Below, piece by piece: positions 1 through 8,506 of a stretch of DNA of 64,000 bases. Origin of the DNA: an uncultured Bacteroidales bacterium. Lineage in GTDB: Bacteria; Bacteroidota; Bacteroidia; Bacteroidales; UBA932. The DNA lies in assembly GCA_947168525.1 (NCBI GenBank), contig CAMVMG010000002.1, positions 62,001-126,000 of the forward strand. Direction: 5' to 3'. The notes under the pieces were generated by a model. It saw nothing but the letters and a program-made list of their open reading frames with translations. It had not been told where the DNA came from and ran no database searches. Within the stretch, counting starts at the first letter, position 1, and each line of letters starts with the position of its first letter. A program made the translations under genes and the position numbers.

Positions 1-1154
1 ACCACGCAAGGGATGCGGCCGCGCAGCAGCGGGCACACGATGATGCTGAGGGCACTGTCTGCCGCCGTATCCTGATGGCCGCCAATAGCGCCGCGAATGA
101 TGCCGTCAGAGCCCACGAGCACATTCACATTGAAGTCCGTATCCACCTCCAATGCGCTCAGGATCACGATATCCAGGGCATGTGTGGCAGATCCCGTGTG
201 CTGCCCGGAAGCATACTCCACGGCAGAAACCTCCACATGGGAGGGATCCGTAGCAATGGACTGCGCAGCCACTTTGTCGAAAGACTGGACATCGATTAGC
301 TTGCCGATGAGGCCTTCCTCGTGCAGCTTGACCATGTGGGCCGTGATGCCTCCGAGGGCGAAACTGGCCTTGATACCCCGGCGGACCATCTCTTCGCGGA
401 TGTACTTCACAACGGCCAGGGAGGCACCGCCGGTACCGGTCTGGATGCTGAAGCCATCCTGGAAATAACCCGAGTTAATCACCACTTTGGCCGCCTGTTT
501 GGCCAGCAGGATATCCCGGGGATTCTTGGAATCCCGGATGGCACCGGCCGATATCTTGGAGCTGTCTCCGACGCTCTCCACCACTACTACGGATTCTACA
601 TCGGCCCCGCGGATACCGGCAGGAAGGTTGGGATAAGCCACGAGATCATCCGTAAGCACCACCACATGTTTGGCATACCGGGCATCCGGCAGGGCATAGC
701 CCAGGGAGCCGCAGATGCTCTTTCCGTTCTCTGACCTGGGCACGCCGCAAGCATTGCCCAGCTCGTCCGAGGCAGACGCCCCCAGGAAAGCCACGTCAAT
801 CTTGAGCTCTCCGCTGGCGATGGCGCTGCCGCGGCCGCCGTGGGAACGGAAGACGACCGGCTCCTGCAGAAGGCCATGCGAGATGGCATCGGCCAGTTCT
901 CCGCGAAGTCCGGAGGTGGAAATGCCGGTGATGACCCCGTTCTTGATGTGCTCGATGAGGGGTTTGTGGACATCGGACAGGCTGGAAGCTGCCAGTTTGA
1001 GGTCTTTGAAGCCCATTTCCGCGAGCTTGTCCACGACCAGGTTCACCACTTTGTCACCACCGCGGAAATGATGGTGGAAACTGATGGTCATGCCGTCTTT
1101 GAGCCCTGAGCGGCGGACGGCTTCTTCCAGGGTAACTACTTTCGAGTTTCTCAT
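1..1154 (-). CDS. citF: Citrate lyase alpha subunit (citrate CoA-transferase), partial at left edge
   Basis: This is the alpha subunit of citrate lyase, which exchanges the acetyl group on the carrier protein for citrate before CitE cleaves it. The reverse strand reads open from ATG 1154 to the window edge, about 384 codons of a family usually near 510. The N-terminus carries the CitF-like stretch LKDGMTISFHHHFRGGD, and the visible end (GGHQDTAADSAL, then PLLRGRIP) matches the family's later part. The start codon overlaps the citE stop in an ATGA, so the two are translationally coupled. The C-terminus and any citC, citX or citG genes lie outside the window. Confidence 0.93.
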   Translation of the reverse strand, partial: MRNSKVVTLEEAVRRSGLKDGMTISFHHHFRGGDKVVNLVVDKLAEMGFKDLKLAASSLSDVHKPLIEHIKNGVITGISTSGLRGELADAISHGLLQEPVVFRSHGGRGSAIASGELKIDVAFLGASASDELGNACGVPRSENGKSICGSLGYALPDARYAKHVVVLTDDLVAYPNLPAGIRGADVESVVVVESVGDSSKISAGAIRDSKNPRDILLAKQAAKVVINSGYFQDGFSIQTGTGGASLAVVKYIREEMVRRGIKASFALGGITAHMVKLHEEGLIGKLIDVQSFDKVAAQSIATDPSHVEVSAVEYASGQHTGSATHALDIVILSALEVDTDFNVNVLVGSDGIIRGAIGGHQDTAADSALSIIVCPLLRGRIPCV

Positions 1155-2041
1155 AGCACTTCCTCCTTATCAATAACACCGGCGGCAACGGCCAGGGCGA
1201 TGGTACGCTCTGCCCTGAGCACTACCGGCCGGTCTACCATCTTGCCGTTGAGCGAGATGACGCCAGAACCCTTGGCCTGGGCCTCCTTGATGGCGGCCAC
1301 CACGGCGCGGGCCTTGGTGATTTCCTTTTCCGTGGGGGTGAATACGCTGTTCACCACCTCTATCTGGCGGGGGTTGATGATGGATTTTCCGTCAAAGCCC
1401 AGCGTCTTAATCAGTTCCACCTCTTTCCGGAAGGTGTCCATGTCGTCCAGGTTGGAATACACCGTGTCGAAACAGGCGATGCCGGCGGCACGGGCAGCCA
1501 CCACAATCTGCTCCCGGGCCAGCAGGAGCTCTGCACCGCCCGGCGTGCGATTGGTCTTCAGATTGGCCGAATAGTCCTCCGCACCCAGGGCGATGCCCAT
1601 CATGCGTTTGGATGCGGTGGCAATCTCATAGGCATTTACGATGCCCAGGGCGCTCTCGATGGCCGCCATGATGCGGGTCTCCCCCACCCGGCCTATCTCG
1701 GTTTCCACTTTCAGGATTTCCGCCTCCAGCTCCCGGACCTCGTCGGCCGTTTCCGTCTTGGGCATACGGATCACGTCCACGCCGGCCTTCACCACCGCCT
1801 CTACGTCCTTGCGGCCATAGGGGGTGTTCAGCGGGTTGATGCGGACCACCATTTCCGTATCACCGTAATCGATGGTCTTGAGAGCATTGTAAACGAGCAG
1901 GCGCGCCGCGTCTTTCTCGGCCATGGTCACGGAGTCTTCCAGATCCAGCATAATGCTGTCCGGCCCGTAGATATGGGCATCGGCCATCATCCCGGGGTTG
2001 TTGCCCGGAACGAACATCATTGTTCTCCTCAGTCTTTCCAT
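1151..2041 (-). CDS. citE: Citrate lyase beta subunit (citryl-ACP lyase)
   Basis: CitE cleaves citryl-ACP into oxaloacetate and acetyl-ACP with Mg2+. The product is 296 residues, normal for the HpcH/HpaI-type TIM-barrel family. Seen are the start MERLRRTMMFVPGNNPGMM, the acidic pair in AAIES and GAEDY expected to bind metal, and a DLEDSV motif near the N-terminus. A longer reading from 2098 exists, but the family begins at MERLRR, so ATG 2041 is chosen. It overlaps the end of citD by 13 nt and citF by 4 nt. This is a tight citD-citE-citF unit. Confidence 0.95.
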   Translation of the reverse strand: MERLRRTMMFVPGNNPGMMADAHIYGPDSIMLDLEDSVTMAEKDAARLLVYNALKTIDYGDTEMVVRINPLNTPYGRKDVEAVVKAGVDVIRMPKTETADEVRELEAEILKVETEIGRVGETRIMAAIESALGIVNAYEIATASKRMMGIALGAEDYSANLKTNRTPGGAELLLAREQIVVAARAAGIACFDTVYSNLDDMDTFRKEVELIKTLGFDGKSIINPRQIEVVNSVFTPTEKEITKARAVVAAIKEAQAKGSGVISLNGKMVDRPVVLRAERTIALAVAAGVIDKEEVL

Positions 2042-2304
2042 ACGTCTTTTCCTGTTGCCCGGACTGCAGCGGCTGTCACCCTGGCCCGGATGGTACAATC
2101 CAATGCGCCCTTGTCGATGGCCTCTACGTGCGCATCCGTAATGCCGAGGCCTTCCAGCGTCTGGGCGATCAGGTCTTTGATCTGTCGCCCGAACTGTGCG
2201 GCCACGGAGCTCTGCAGCTCTATCTGCAGGCCTTCTCCGGGGCCGATGTTCACCATGATGTCACCGGACTCCAAAGTGCCGGCAACTGCATTTTTTACAT
2301 TCAT
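2029..2304 (-). CDS. citD: Citrate lyase acyl carrier protein (gamma subunit)
   Basis: This small 91-residue protein carries the 2'-(5''-phosphoribosyl)-3'-dephospho-CoA prosthetic group of citrate lyase. The conserved segment GTLESGDIMVNIGP contains Ser13, the residue expected to be modified by CitX. Length and order (citD, citE, citF) fit known cit operons. It starts 38 nt after the stop of the DUF4301 gene and no clear promoter is seen in that gap, so it may be transcribed from the pdxB promoter upstream. Confidence 0.93.
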   Translation of the reverse strand: MNVKNAVAGTLESGDIMVNIGPGEGLQIELQSSVAAQFGRQIKDLIAQTLEGLGITDAHVEAIDKGALDCTIRARVTAAAVRATGKDVWKD

Positions 2305-2342
2305 AATGAGATATATGTAAGTTTAGATTCTCTTCTGGGCAC

Positions 2343-3833
2343 TTATCCCTGATGGGCCGGCCGGAGCAGATCCATCACCACCTTGACGGGGTTGAAGGTT
2401 TCGATGGGAACCTCGATGAAAAGGGTGTTCCAGTCGCTCATGGCGCCGTTCCAGAGACCAGGAAGTTCCAGGGCCTTGAGCTCGCGGCCTTCGAAACTCT
2501 TGGAGCTGATGAAGCCGGCCTGCGGGTCTACGTACCGGGTGAGGTCGAACTTGTTGCCTTTGTAGTCATGGAGACAGCACACAAGGTCTACGGGATTGAA
2601 GTGCGTGGCGCGGGACATGGCGGTCATGGAGCCTTCGTCGGCCTTGTTGATCTGGACGCTCTCCAGGATCTGGAGGGAGGTGCAGCCGTCTTTACCGGCA
2701 ATCACGTACGGACCGCCTCCTGGCTCGCCCTCGTTGCGGACCATGCCGCAGACGCGGATGGGACGGTTGAGCTTGCTGCGGAGCATCTGGATGCGTTCCT
2801 GCTCGCTGTGTGCCAGCGGTATCTGCACGCAGAGTTGCTTGTCCAGGAAATCCTCCACCTCGTTGCAAAGCTGCACGGTGGGGTTCTGGTCCAGCTGGCG
2901 GAGGTAGGAGAAAATGCAGTCCCTCAGCTGGAGGGCGACTCCCATGAGCACCTGCTTGTACTGGGCAGTAACGGGCAGGAGTTTCTCGTGGGCCACATTG
3001 TCGATGTTCTTAATGGAGACCAGCTCGTCCTCCACCTTGTTCAGGTTGTAGATCAGGGCGCCGTGCCCGGCGGGACGGAACAGGAGTGAGCCGTCCGCCT
3101 TGCGGAAAGGCTTGTTTTCAGGGTCTACCGCGATGGTGTCCGTGGCTTTGTCCTGGAATGTGAAATGGATGTTGTACTTGACGCCGTACCGGGCCTCATA
3201 GCGTTCTTTCACCGCGCCGATGGCTTCCTCGAAGAGCGCCTGGTGCTCCGGAGAGATGGTGACGGTAAGGTTGCAGGTGCCGTCGGCATTGCGCATGTAC
3301 TCCTGCGCCTCTACCAGATGCTCGGCGATGGCCGTGCGCACTTCCTGGGGATAGCGGTGGAACTTGAGCACGCCCTTGGGCTTGCTGCCATAGGAGAGTC
3401 CATCTTCTTTCAGGAGTTTGCGCAAGGTCTCTTTCCGGTATGCCAGGCTGTCTTCCGGTTCTCCGAACAGCTCCGGGGTGTAGAAGGCGAACTCCTTGAT
3501 ACGGGCCGCCAGACGGGCGCCGGGAGCATCCTGGGGAAGGTCTTCCCCGTCTTCCAGTTTGGCCAGACCGCCGAACATATCCTTGAACATGCGGGATGCG
3601 GCGCCGGATGCTGGCACGAACTTGCTCTTTCCGTGGATGTCGGCCTTCTGGTAATACGCCATGGCTTCCCGGACGGATTCCCTCGTGAGAACACGGATAC
3701 CACGGTCGGGCGTGGCAGGCCCCACAATCTTCATCCAGGGAAAGCCGTTCTTGAAGTGGTCGATCTGCTCCTTCACCTGACGGAGATCTGCGCCCCGCTC
3801 TTCGATCTGATGGATGTCTTTCTGATTGAACAT
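2343..3833 (-). CDS. DUF4301 family protein
   Basis: A 496-residue soluble protein with no signal peptide, recognised as the DUF4301 family of Bacteroidota. The start MFNQKDIHQIEERGADLRQV followed by FVPASGAASRMFKDMF is characteristic; the glycine/serine-rich stretch looks like a phosphate- or nucleotide-binding loop, but no function is established. Downstream in-frame ATG 3833 is preferred to 3977 because the extra 48 residues are low-complexity and overlap pdxB. It lies 13 nt after pdxB and 38 nt before citD on the same strand, so it is probably cotranscribed with both. Confidence 0.82.
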   Translation of the reverse strand: MFNQKDIHQIEERGADLRQVKEQIDHFKNGFPWMKIVGPATPDRGIRVLTRESVREAMAYYQKADIHGKSKFVPASGAASRMFKDMFGGLAKLEDGEDLPQDAPGARLAARIKEFAFYTPELFGEPEDSLAYRKETLRKLLKEDGLSYGSKPKGVLKFHRYPQEVRTAIAEHLVEAQEYMRNADGTCNLTVTISPEHQALFEEAIGAVKERYEARYGVKYNIHFTFQDKATDTIAVDPENKPFRKADGSLLFRPAGHGALIYNLNKVEDELVSIKNIDNVAHEKLLPVTAQYKQVLMGVALQLRDCIFSYLRQLDQNPTVQLCNEVEDFLDKQLCVQIPLAHSEQERIQMLRSKLNRPIRVCGMVRNEGEPGGGPYVIAGKDGCTSLQILESVQINKADEGSMTAMSRATHFNPVDLVCCLHDYKGNKFDLTRYVDPQAGFISSKSFEGRELKALELPGLWNGAMSDWNTLFIEVPIETFNPVKVVMDLLRPAHQG

Positions 3834-3846
3834 GATGGTTATGTGG

Positions 3847-4881
3847 TTAGTCGATATAGAATTCTCTTCTGTAATTGTACTCGCTCCTGATTCTTTCGAA
3901 GCTGCCGGGATTGGAGCGGAACAGGAAATCATCCGTGAAAATGGGGTAATTGTACTGGAGGATGGCGGCGATTTCACCCTGGGTTTTTCCCTGAAGGTTC
4001 ACGGAGACCGGTTTCAGGGCTTCGTTTTCTGTCTGCGGGGCGAAATCCAGCAGGGCCTCAATCCCGAAATGACGGGCCACCGCCTGTACGGCCATGGCCG
4101 TGCCGTTCTGTTTTCCCTGATACGAGTAACCGGCGATATGGGGCGTGGCCACATCGCAGACTTCGATCAGGTTGGGATTCACATCCGGCTCGTTGCACCA
4201 GGTGTCCAGCACCAGGGCGCCCAATTTGGGACAGGCATGCAGCAGGGCAGACTCGTCCACTACTTCTCCCCGGGCCGCATTGATGAAAATGGCTCCGGGA
4301 CGCATTTTCTCGAAGAAGGCTTCCGACGCCATGCCGCGGGTGGTGCTGTCCAGGGGAACGTGCAGGGTGATTACCTGCGACTCCGCGAGGAGCTGGTCCA
4401 GGCCGACAAAGGCGGCATCTCCCTCCCGGGCGGCCCGCGGAGGGTCGTTTAGCAGCACGCGGAAACCCAGCGAACGGGCCATCCGCTCCACGATCTTACC
4501 TACGTGCCCCACACCTACGATCCCGATGGTGGCGCCATTCAGCTTGATGGAATGGCGGGACGCCGTGCCGTAGAGGGCGGAGAAAACATAGTCTGCCACG
4601 CCGCCGGCATTGCAACCTTCTGCATTGCGGACTTCGATTCCCCGGGCGGCGCACCAGGGCAGGTCTATATGGTCCGTGCCGATAGTGGCGCTGGCAATCA
4701 TCTGCACCCGCGTACCGGCAAGGGTATCTGCATTGCATTTGGTCCGGGTGCGGATGATGATGGCGTCGGCATCCAGCATAGCCTCGCGGTCTATCGCGCG
4801 GCCGTCCAGATAAATCACCTCTGCAAAGGGCTCGAGCACCCCTTTCAGGAAAGGAATATTGGTATCTGCAACGATTTTCAC
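3847..4881 (-). CDS. pdxB: 4-phosphoerythronate dehydrogenase
   Basis: PdxB oxidises 4-phospho-D-erythronate in the DXP-dependent route to pyridoxal 5'-phosphate. The 344-residue protein begins MKIVADTNIPF and has the D-2-hydroxyacid dehydrogenase layout: substrate-binding part, Rossmann loop GIVGVGHVGKIV, catalytic Arg in NAARGEVVDE and His in TPHIAGYS, then the C-terminal PdxB dimerisation region. A good Bacteroidota promoter lies upstream (4904-4934). The other 2-hydroxyacid dehydrogenase families lack this C-terminal part, so the assignment is firm. Confidence 0.93.
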   Translation of the reverse strand: MKIVADTNIPFLKGVLEPFAEVIYLDGRAIDREAMLDADAIIIRTRTKCNADTLAGTRVQMIASATIGTDHIDLPWCAARGIEVRNAEGCNAGGVADYVFSALYGTASRHSIKLNGATIGIVGVGHVGKIVERMARSLGFRVLLNDPPRAAREGDAAFVGLDQLLAESQVITLHVPLDSTTRGMASEAFFEKMRPGAIFINAARGEVVDESALLHACPKLGALVLDTWCNEPDVNPNLIEVCDVATPHIAGYSYQGKQNGTAMAVQAVARHFGIEALLDFAPQTENEALKPVSVNLQGKTQGEIAAILQYNYPIFTDDFLFRSNPGSFERIRSEYNYRREFYID

Positions 4882-4903
4882 ACTCTCGTCTGTTTAGAGC
4901 ATA

Positions 4904-4934
4904 CAAATATAGTCAATGTCCGTGAATTAAACAA
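4904..4934 (-). promoter_or_regulatory. pdxB promoter (-33/-7)
   Basis: On the minus strand TATATTTG (4904-4911) matches the TAnnTTTG -7 element and TTG (4932-4934) lies exactly 20 nt upstream. It points at pdxB, whose ATG is at 4881. Confidence 0.75.
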
Positions 4935-4941
4935 TTATCAT

Positions 4942-4949
4942 TATCTTTG
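4942..4949 (+). promoter_or_regulatory. -7 promoter element of the TonB-receptor gene
   Basis: TATCTTTG matches TAnnTTTG. It ends only 8 nt before the ATG at 4958, so the mRNA would have a very short 5' leader. No clear -33 TTG is found at the expected distance. Confidence 0.55.
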
Positions 4950-4957
4950 CCACCGAT

Positions 4958-7114
4958 ATGAAAAGGTTCAGTGAAATTGTAGTAGTATTCGCCGCATGTC
5001 TTGCCTTCTGCGGCACGGCAGGCGCACAGGAGCTGAGGGACTCACTGGACGCCGCCCGGGTCACCGCCGTCAAAGAACGGATGCGGAATACCACCCAGAC
5101 CGGCCTCACCCGCATAGAGGGCAAGCAGCTCAACTCCGGCGTGGCTGTCTTCGGCACACCGGACATCATCAAGAAACTGCAGATGCTGCCGGGTGTGGCC
5201 GCCGGCAACGAGCTCATGAGCGGGCTCTACGTGCACGGAGGCGACGGCAACGACAACCTCTTCCTGTTGGACGGTGTCCCGCTATACAATATTTCCCACT
5301 TCGGCGGGCTGTTTTCCAGTTTCAACACGGACCTGGTGGACAACCTCGATTTTTACAAGAGCGGCTTCCCCGCCCGCTACGGCGGAAGGATGTCGTCCGT
5401 AGTGGATGTGGAAACCCGCGAAGGCGACATGCAGCGCTTCCACGGCTCCTTCTCGCTGGGGATGATCGACGGCCGCGCCCAGCTGGAAGGCCCCATCGTC
5501 AAGGACAAGACCTCCTTCAACGTGGGGCTGCGCCGTTCCTGGATGGACCTCATCACCATCCCGGCCCTGATCTATGCCAACCACCGCAACGGAGAGAACG
5601 AGACGGTTGACGGCGCTTACGCCATGAGCGACTTCAACGCCCGTATCACCCACCGCTTCTCCCCTGCCAGCATCCTCAATGCCAGCGTCTATTGGGGAGA
5701 GGACAACCTCCGCGCCGGTCTAGACCGCAAGGAACCCCTGACCACCGAAGACGGTCTGTCCCATGAGGACAACAGCAAGATGAAGATCGGCGTCAAATGG
5801 GGCAGCCTCACCGCGTCTGTTTCCCATCAGCACGAATATGGGCGGAACCTGCGTTCCAGGAACATGGTTTACTTCTCCCGCAGCAGCTCCGACACCGGTT
5901 ACGAGTTCAGTTTCCGTAGCTGGAGCGCAGATGGGGAAAGCGTCACCGCCATGGTAGATTCGGATATCTCCTATATCAGGGAGGCAGGCCTTAAAAGCGA
6001 CTGGGACTGGTATCCGAACGCCTTCCACCATGTCCGCGCCGGCCTTTCCGCCCAGTATCACTGGTACCACTCGGCCCGGGAATTCACTTCCACATCGTCC
6101 CAGCCGGGAAATGCCCCACAGGAGAACGGGGACAGGGAATCCCTGGGATACCGTTCCCTGGAGCCCGCCGTGTATGCCGAGGACGAGATTTTCCTCCGCT
6201 ACAACCTCACCCTCAACGCCGGGCTCCGGTACGCGCTGTTTCGCACCGACGACAAGACCTGGCATTCGGTGGAACCCCGCGTAGCCTTCAAATGGATGCT
6301 CCATCCGGACATCACCGCCAAGCTCTCCTACACCCGGATGAGCCAGTTCGCCCACCTGGTGGCGGCCATGTATATGGACCTTCCGTCCAACAGCTGGATG
6401 CCGTCCACCAACCAGGCCAGGCCGATGTTGTCGGACCAGATTGCCGGCGGCATCTATACCACCCCTTTTCCCCACTTCAGCTTCAACGTGGAAGGCTGGT
6501 ACAAGACCATGGAACACCTGCTGGTTTACAACGGAAGCAACTCCTTCGTACCGCCGCTTACCGAATGGGAAAAATCCTTCACGGAAGGCTCCGGCAAGTC
6601 CTGGGGCATGGAGGTGGAGGCATCCTACAACAACGGACCGCTGGAACTGTCGGCCTACTACACCCTCTCCTGGACACGCCGCAACTTCGAGGACTTCTAC
6701 TACGACTGGTTTCCGGACCGGAACGACAACCGCCACAAGGTGAACCTGGTGGCCACCTGGCACTTCGCCAAGTATTTCAGCCTTTTCCTCAACTGGAACT
6801 GGCACAGCGGCAACCGCATCACCTTCCCCACCCATATCCTCCAGGGCTCGGGCAAGCTGGCCGGGCGCTATGTCTATGACGCCCCCTACAACACCAAGCT
6901 TCCGGACTACCACCGCCTGGACGCCGGCATCGACTTCTCCCGCACCACGGACAGCGGAAAAACCTTCAAGCTCAACCTGAGCATCTACAACGCCTACAAC
7001 CATCTCAACGCCGTCTTTGCCTTTCTGGATACAGACCAGGACGGCCATTTTTCCGGCATGGCTTACGGCCTGGTTCCCATCATTCCCACCCTCTCGTTCA
7101 CTTACCAGTTCTGA
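4958..7114 (+). CDS. TonB-dependent outer-membrane receptor (DUF4249-paired type)
   Basis: A 718-residue outer-membrane receptor. Residues 1-23 form a signal peptide ending in TAGAQ. A plug domain follows (about 50-155: KKLQMLPGV, then GDGNDNLFLLDGVPLYN, typical of TonB plugs), then a 22-strand-type beta-barrel ending in the aromatic C-terminus LSFTYQF. The usual N-terminal carboxypeptidase-regulatory-like domain is absent or reduced to some 25 residues. The DUF4249 lipoprotein gene overlaps its stop codon by one base, the normal pairing for this class. The substrate is unknown; it does not look like a SusC protein. Confidence 0.9.
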   Translation: MKRFSEIVVVFAACLAFCGTAGAQELRDSLDAARVTAVKERMRNTTQTGLTRIEGKQLNSGVAVFGTPDIIKKLQMLPGVAAGNELMSGLYVHGGDGNDNLFLLDGVPLYNISHFGGLFSSFNTDLVDNLDFYKSGFPARYGGRMSSVVDVETREGDMQRFHGSFSLGMIDGRAQLEGPIVKDKTSFNVGLRRSWMDLITIPALIYANHRNGENETVDGAYAMSDFNARITHRFSPASILNASVYWGEDNLRAGLDRKEPLTTEDGLSHEDNSKMKIGVKWGSLTASVSHQHEYGRNLRSRNMVYFSRSSSDTGYEFSFRSWSADGESVTAMVDSDISYIREAGLKSDWDWYPNAFHHVRAGLSAQYHWYHSAREFTSTSSQPGNAPQENGDRESLGYRSLEPAVYAEDEIFLRYNLTLNAGLRYALFRTDDKTWHSVEPRVAFKWMLHPDITAKLSYTRMSQFAHLVAAMYMDLPSNSWMPSTNQARPMLSDQIAGGIYTTPFPHFSFNVEGWYKTMEHLLVYNGSNSFVPPLTEWEKSFTEGSGKSWGMEVEASYNNGPLELSAYYTLSWTRRNFEDFYYDWFPDRNDNRHKVNLVATWHFAKYFSLFLNWNWHSGNRITFPTHILQGSGKLAGRYVYDAPYNTKLPDYHRLDAGIDFSRTTDSGKTFKLNLSIYNAYNHLNAVFAFLDTDQDGHFSGMAYGLVPIIPTLSFTYQF

Positions 7115-8214
7115 TGAAAACCCTGTTCAAAGCCATAGCGGCCGCCACCTTCGGCCTTGCCCTCCTCCACTCCTGCGAGATACCCTTCTCGCTGGAAGAC
7201 ACGGCCGCCCCCAAAATATATCTCCAGTGCATTCCGGCCCCGGACAGCACCGTCCTGCAAGTCCTGTACGCCGCCCCCGCTGTGGGCAGCCGCACGGAAA
7301 AGGGACCGGCCTTCAGCCCCGGCATCAGTTTCCTGGTAAATGGACAGCCCCGCCCGTTCAAGGACCTGGGCGACGGACGGTACGTCAGCTACGATCCGCT
7401 GAAGGAGGGGGATGAGATCCGGGTGGATGTCACGGCCCGGGACCTTCCCTCCGCCAGCGGAAAAACGGTGGTTCCCCCGGTCCCCCATATTACGGAAACG
7501 GTGGTCCGGACAGAGGAAGTGGACACAGCCACCGTCCGAAAAGTCACCCTCACCCTGGACAGGGCCCCTGAGGAAGGCGAATACTACGGTATCCAGATCC
7601 GCCGCCGTACGGTTGTCCTGTATACCGACGGCACCTTCGACGACCTGGACATCTATATTGTGCCCGGCAAGCTGTCGAACCTGCTGGAGTCCGGCACCGT
7701 GACCATGGACGACTTTGTGCAGGTCAACTTCACGGACGGACTCTTCAACGGCTTCCTGGACCATCCGATGACGCTTCTCACGGCCAAACAGTTCGAAGGG
7801 AACAAATACGCTTTCTATCTGGATTCGTTCGACACCGAGTTCTGGACCTCCCTCACGGAGATAGACTGGGAAAACCTGCCGGAGCGCGACGAAGACTGGC
7901 AGGACTACTGGGGACGGGACCGGGAAGGAGAGGAAGACACACGTGTTCCCGCGGGTTCCGCCACCTATTGCCAGATTTTCCTGTACCGGCTTTCACCGGA
8001 GACCTACCGCTATGCCAAGGCGCTGTTCCAGAGCAATTTCAATTTCCTGGCCAACATGGGGCTGATTCCGGCCAATTTCACCTACTCTAACGTAGACGGC
8101 GGCCTGGGCGTCGTGGGCGCCCTGTCGGTGGACATGGCGGACTTCCTGGAGGCCGACAACGCTATTTTAAAATTAATTCTTGGACAAAACCCGCCGACCG
8201 GTTATCGGCCGTGA
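7114..8214 (+). CDS. DUF4249 domain lipoprotein, partner of the TonB receptor
   Basis: A 366-residue predicted lipoprotein with a hydrophobic leader and a Cys in LLHSCEIP as the lipidation site. The body is beta-rich with an Ig-like start (PKIYLQC, VLQVLYAAPAVG) typical of DUF4249. These proteins are encoded next to carboxypeptidase-regulatory TonB receptors, and here the genes overlap as TGATG, implying coupled translation. It probably sits on the outer membrane over the receptor barrel. Its last 53 nt overlap the 3' end of the convergent DUF721 gene. Confidence 0.85.
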   Translation: MKTLFKAIAAATFGLALLHSCEIPFSLEDTAAPKIYLQCIPAPDSTVLQVLYAAPAVGSRTEKGPAFSPGISFLVNGQPRPFKDLGDGRYVSYDPLKEGDEIRVDVTARDLPSASGKTVVPPVPHITETVVRTEEVDTATVRKVTLTLDRAPEEGEYYGIQIRRRTVVLYTDGTFDDLDIYIVPGKLSNLLESGTVTMDDFVQVNFTDGLFNGFLDHPMTLLTAKQFEGNKYAFYLDSFDTEFWTSLTEIDWENLPERDEDWQDYWGRDREGEEDTRVPAGSATYCQIFLYRLSPETYRYAKALFQSNFNFLANMGLIPANFTYSNVDGGLGVVGALSVDMADFLEADNAILKLILGQNPPTGYRP

Positions 8215-8506
8215 ACAGTTTGTCGTCCCGGAGGAAGGCGTTGATTTTCTCCACCAGCGCATCTTTCTGGAAATACAGCTGGTTGCGGATCACCGACGAA
8301 TTGAGGGTGATATAGAGTTTCCCGTTGCGGTAATAGCGCTTGAGCGTGAAAGGGCCGGCGCCCGAGCAGGTGTCCCAGGCCTCGAAAACGCGCTGGATAT
8401 TGAGCCCGGCGGCAATTTTCATGGACTTGATGTACTGCGACACCACCTCTTCCATGCTCAGGGCCTGCTTCCGGTGGATGCGGACGGTGGGAATACTATC
8501 ACTCAT
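8162..8506 (-). CDS. DUF721 / DciA-like protein
   Basis: A 114-residue cytoplasmic protein of the DUF721 family, related to DciA, the loader of replicative helicase DnaB in bacteria lacking DnaC/DnaI. The conserved centre is seen as VFEAWDTCSGAG and the LYITLNSSVIRNQLYFQKDALVEKIN region. Its ATG overlaps the recF stop as ATGA, a common arrangement for this family. The 3' end runs 53 nt into the convergent DUF4249 gene. A role in replication is from the family, not proven here. Confidence 0.85.
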   Translation of the reverse strand: MSDSIPTVRIHRKQALSMEEVVSQYIKSMKIAAGLNIQRVFEAWDTCSGAGPFTLKRYYRNGKLYITLNSSVIRNQLYFQKDALVEKINAFLRDDKLFTADNRSAGFVQELILK

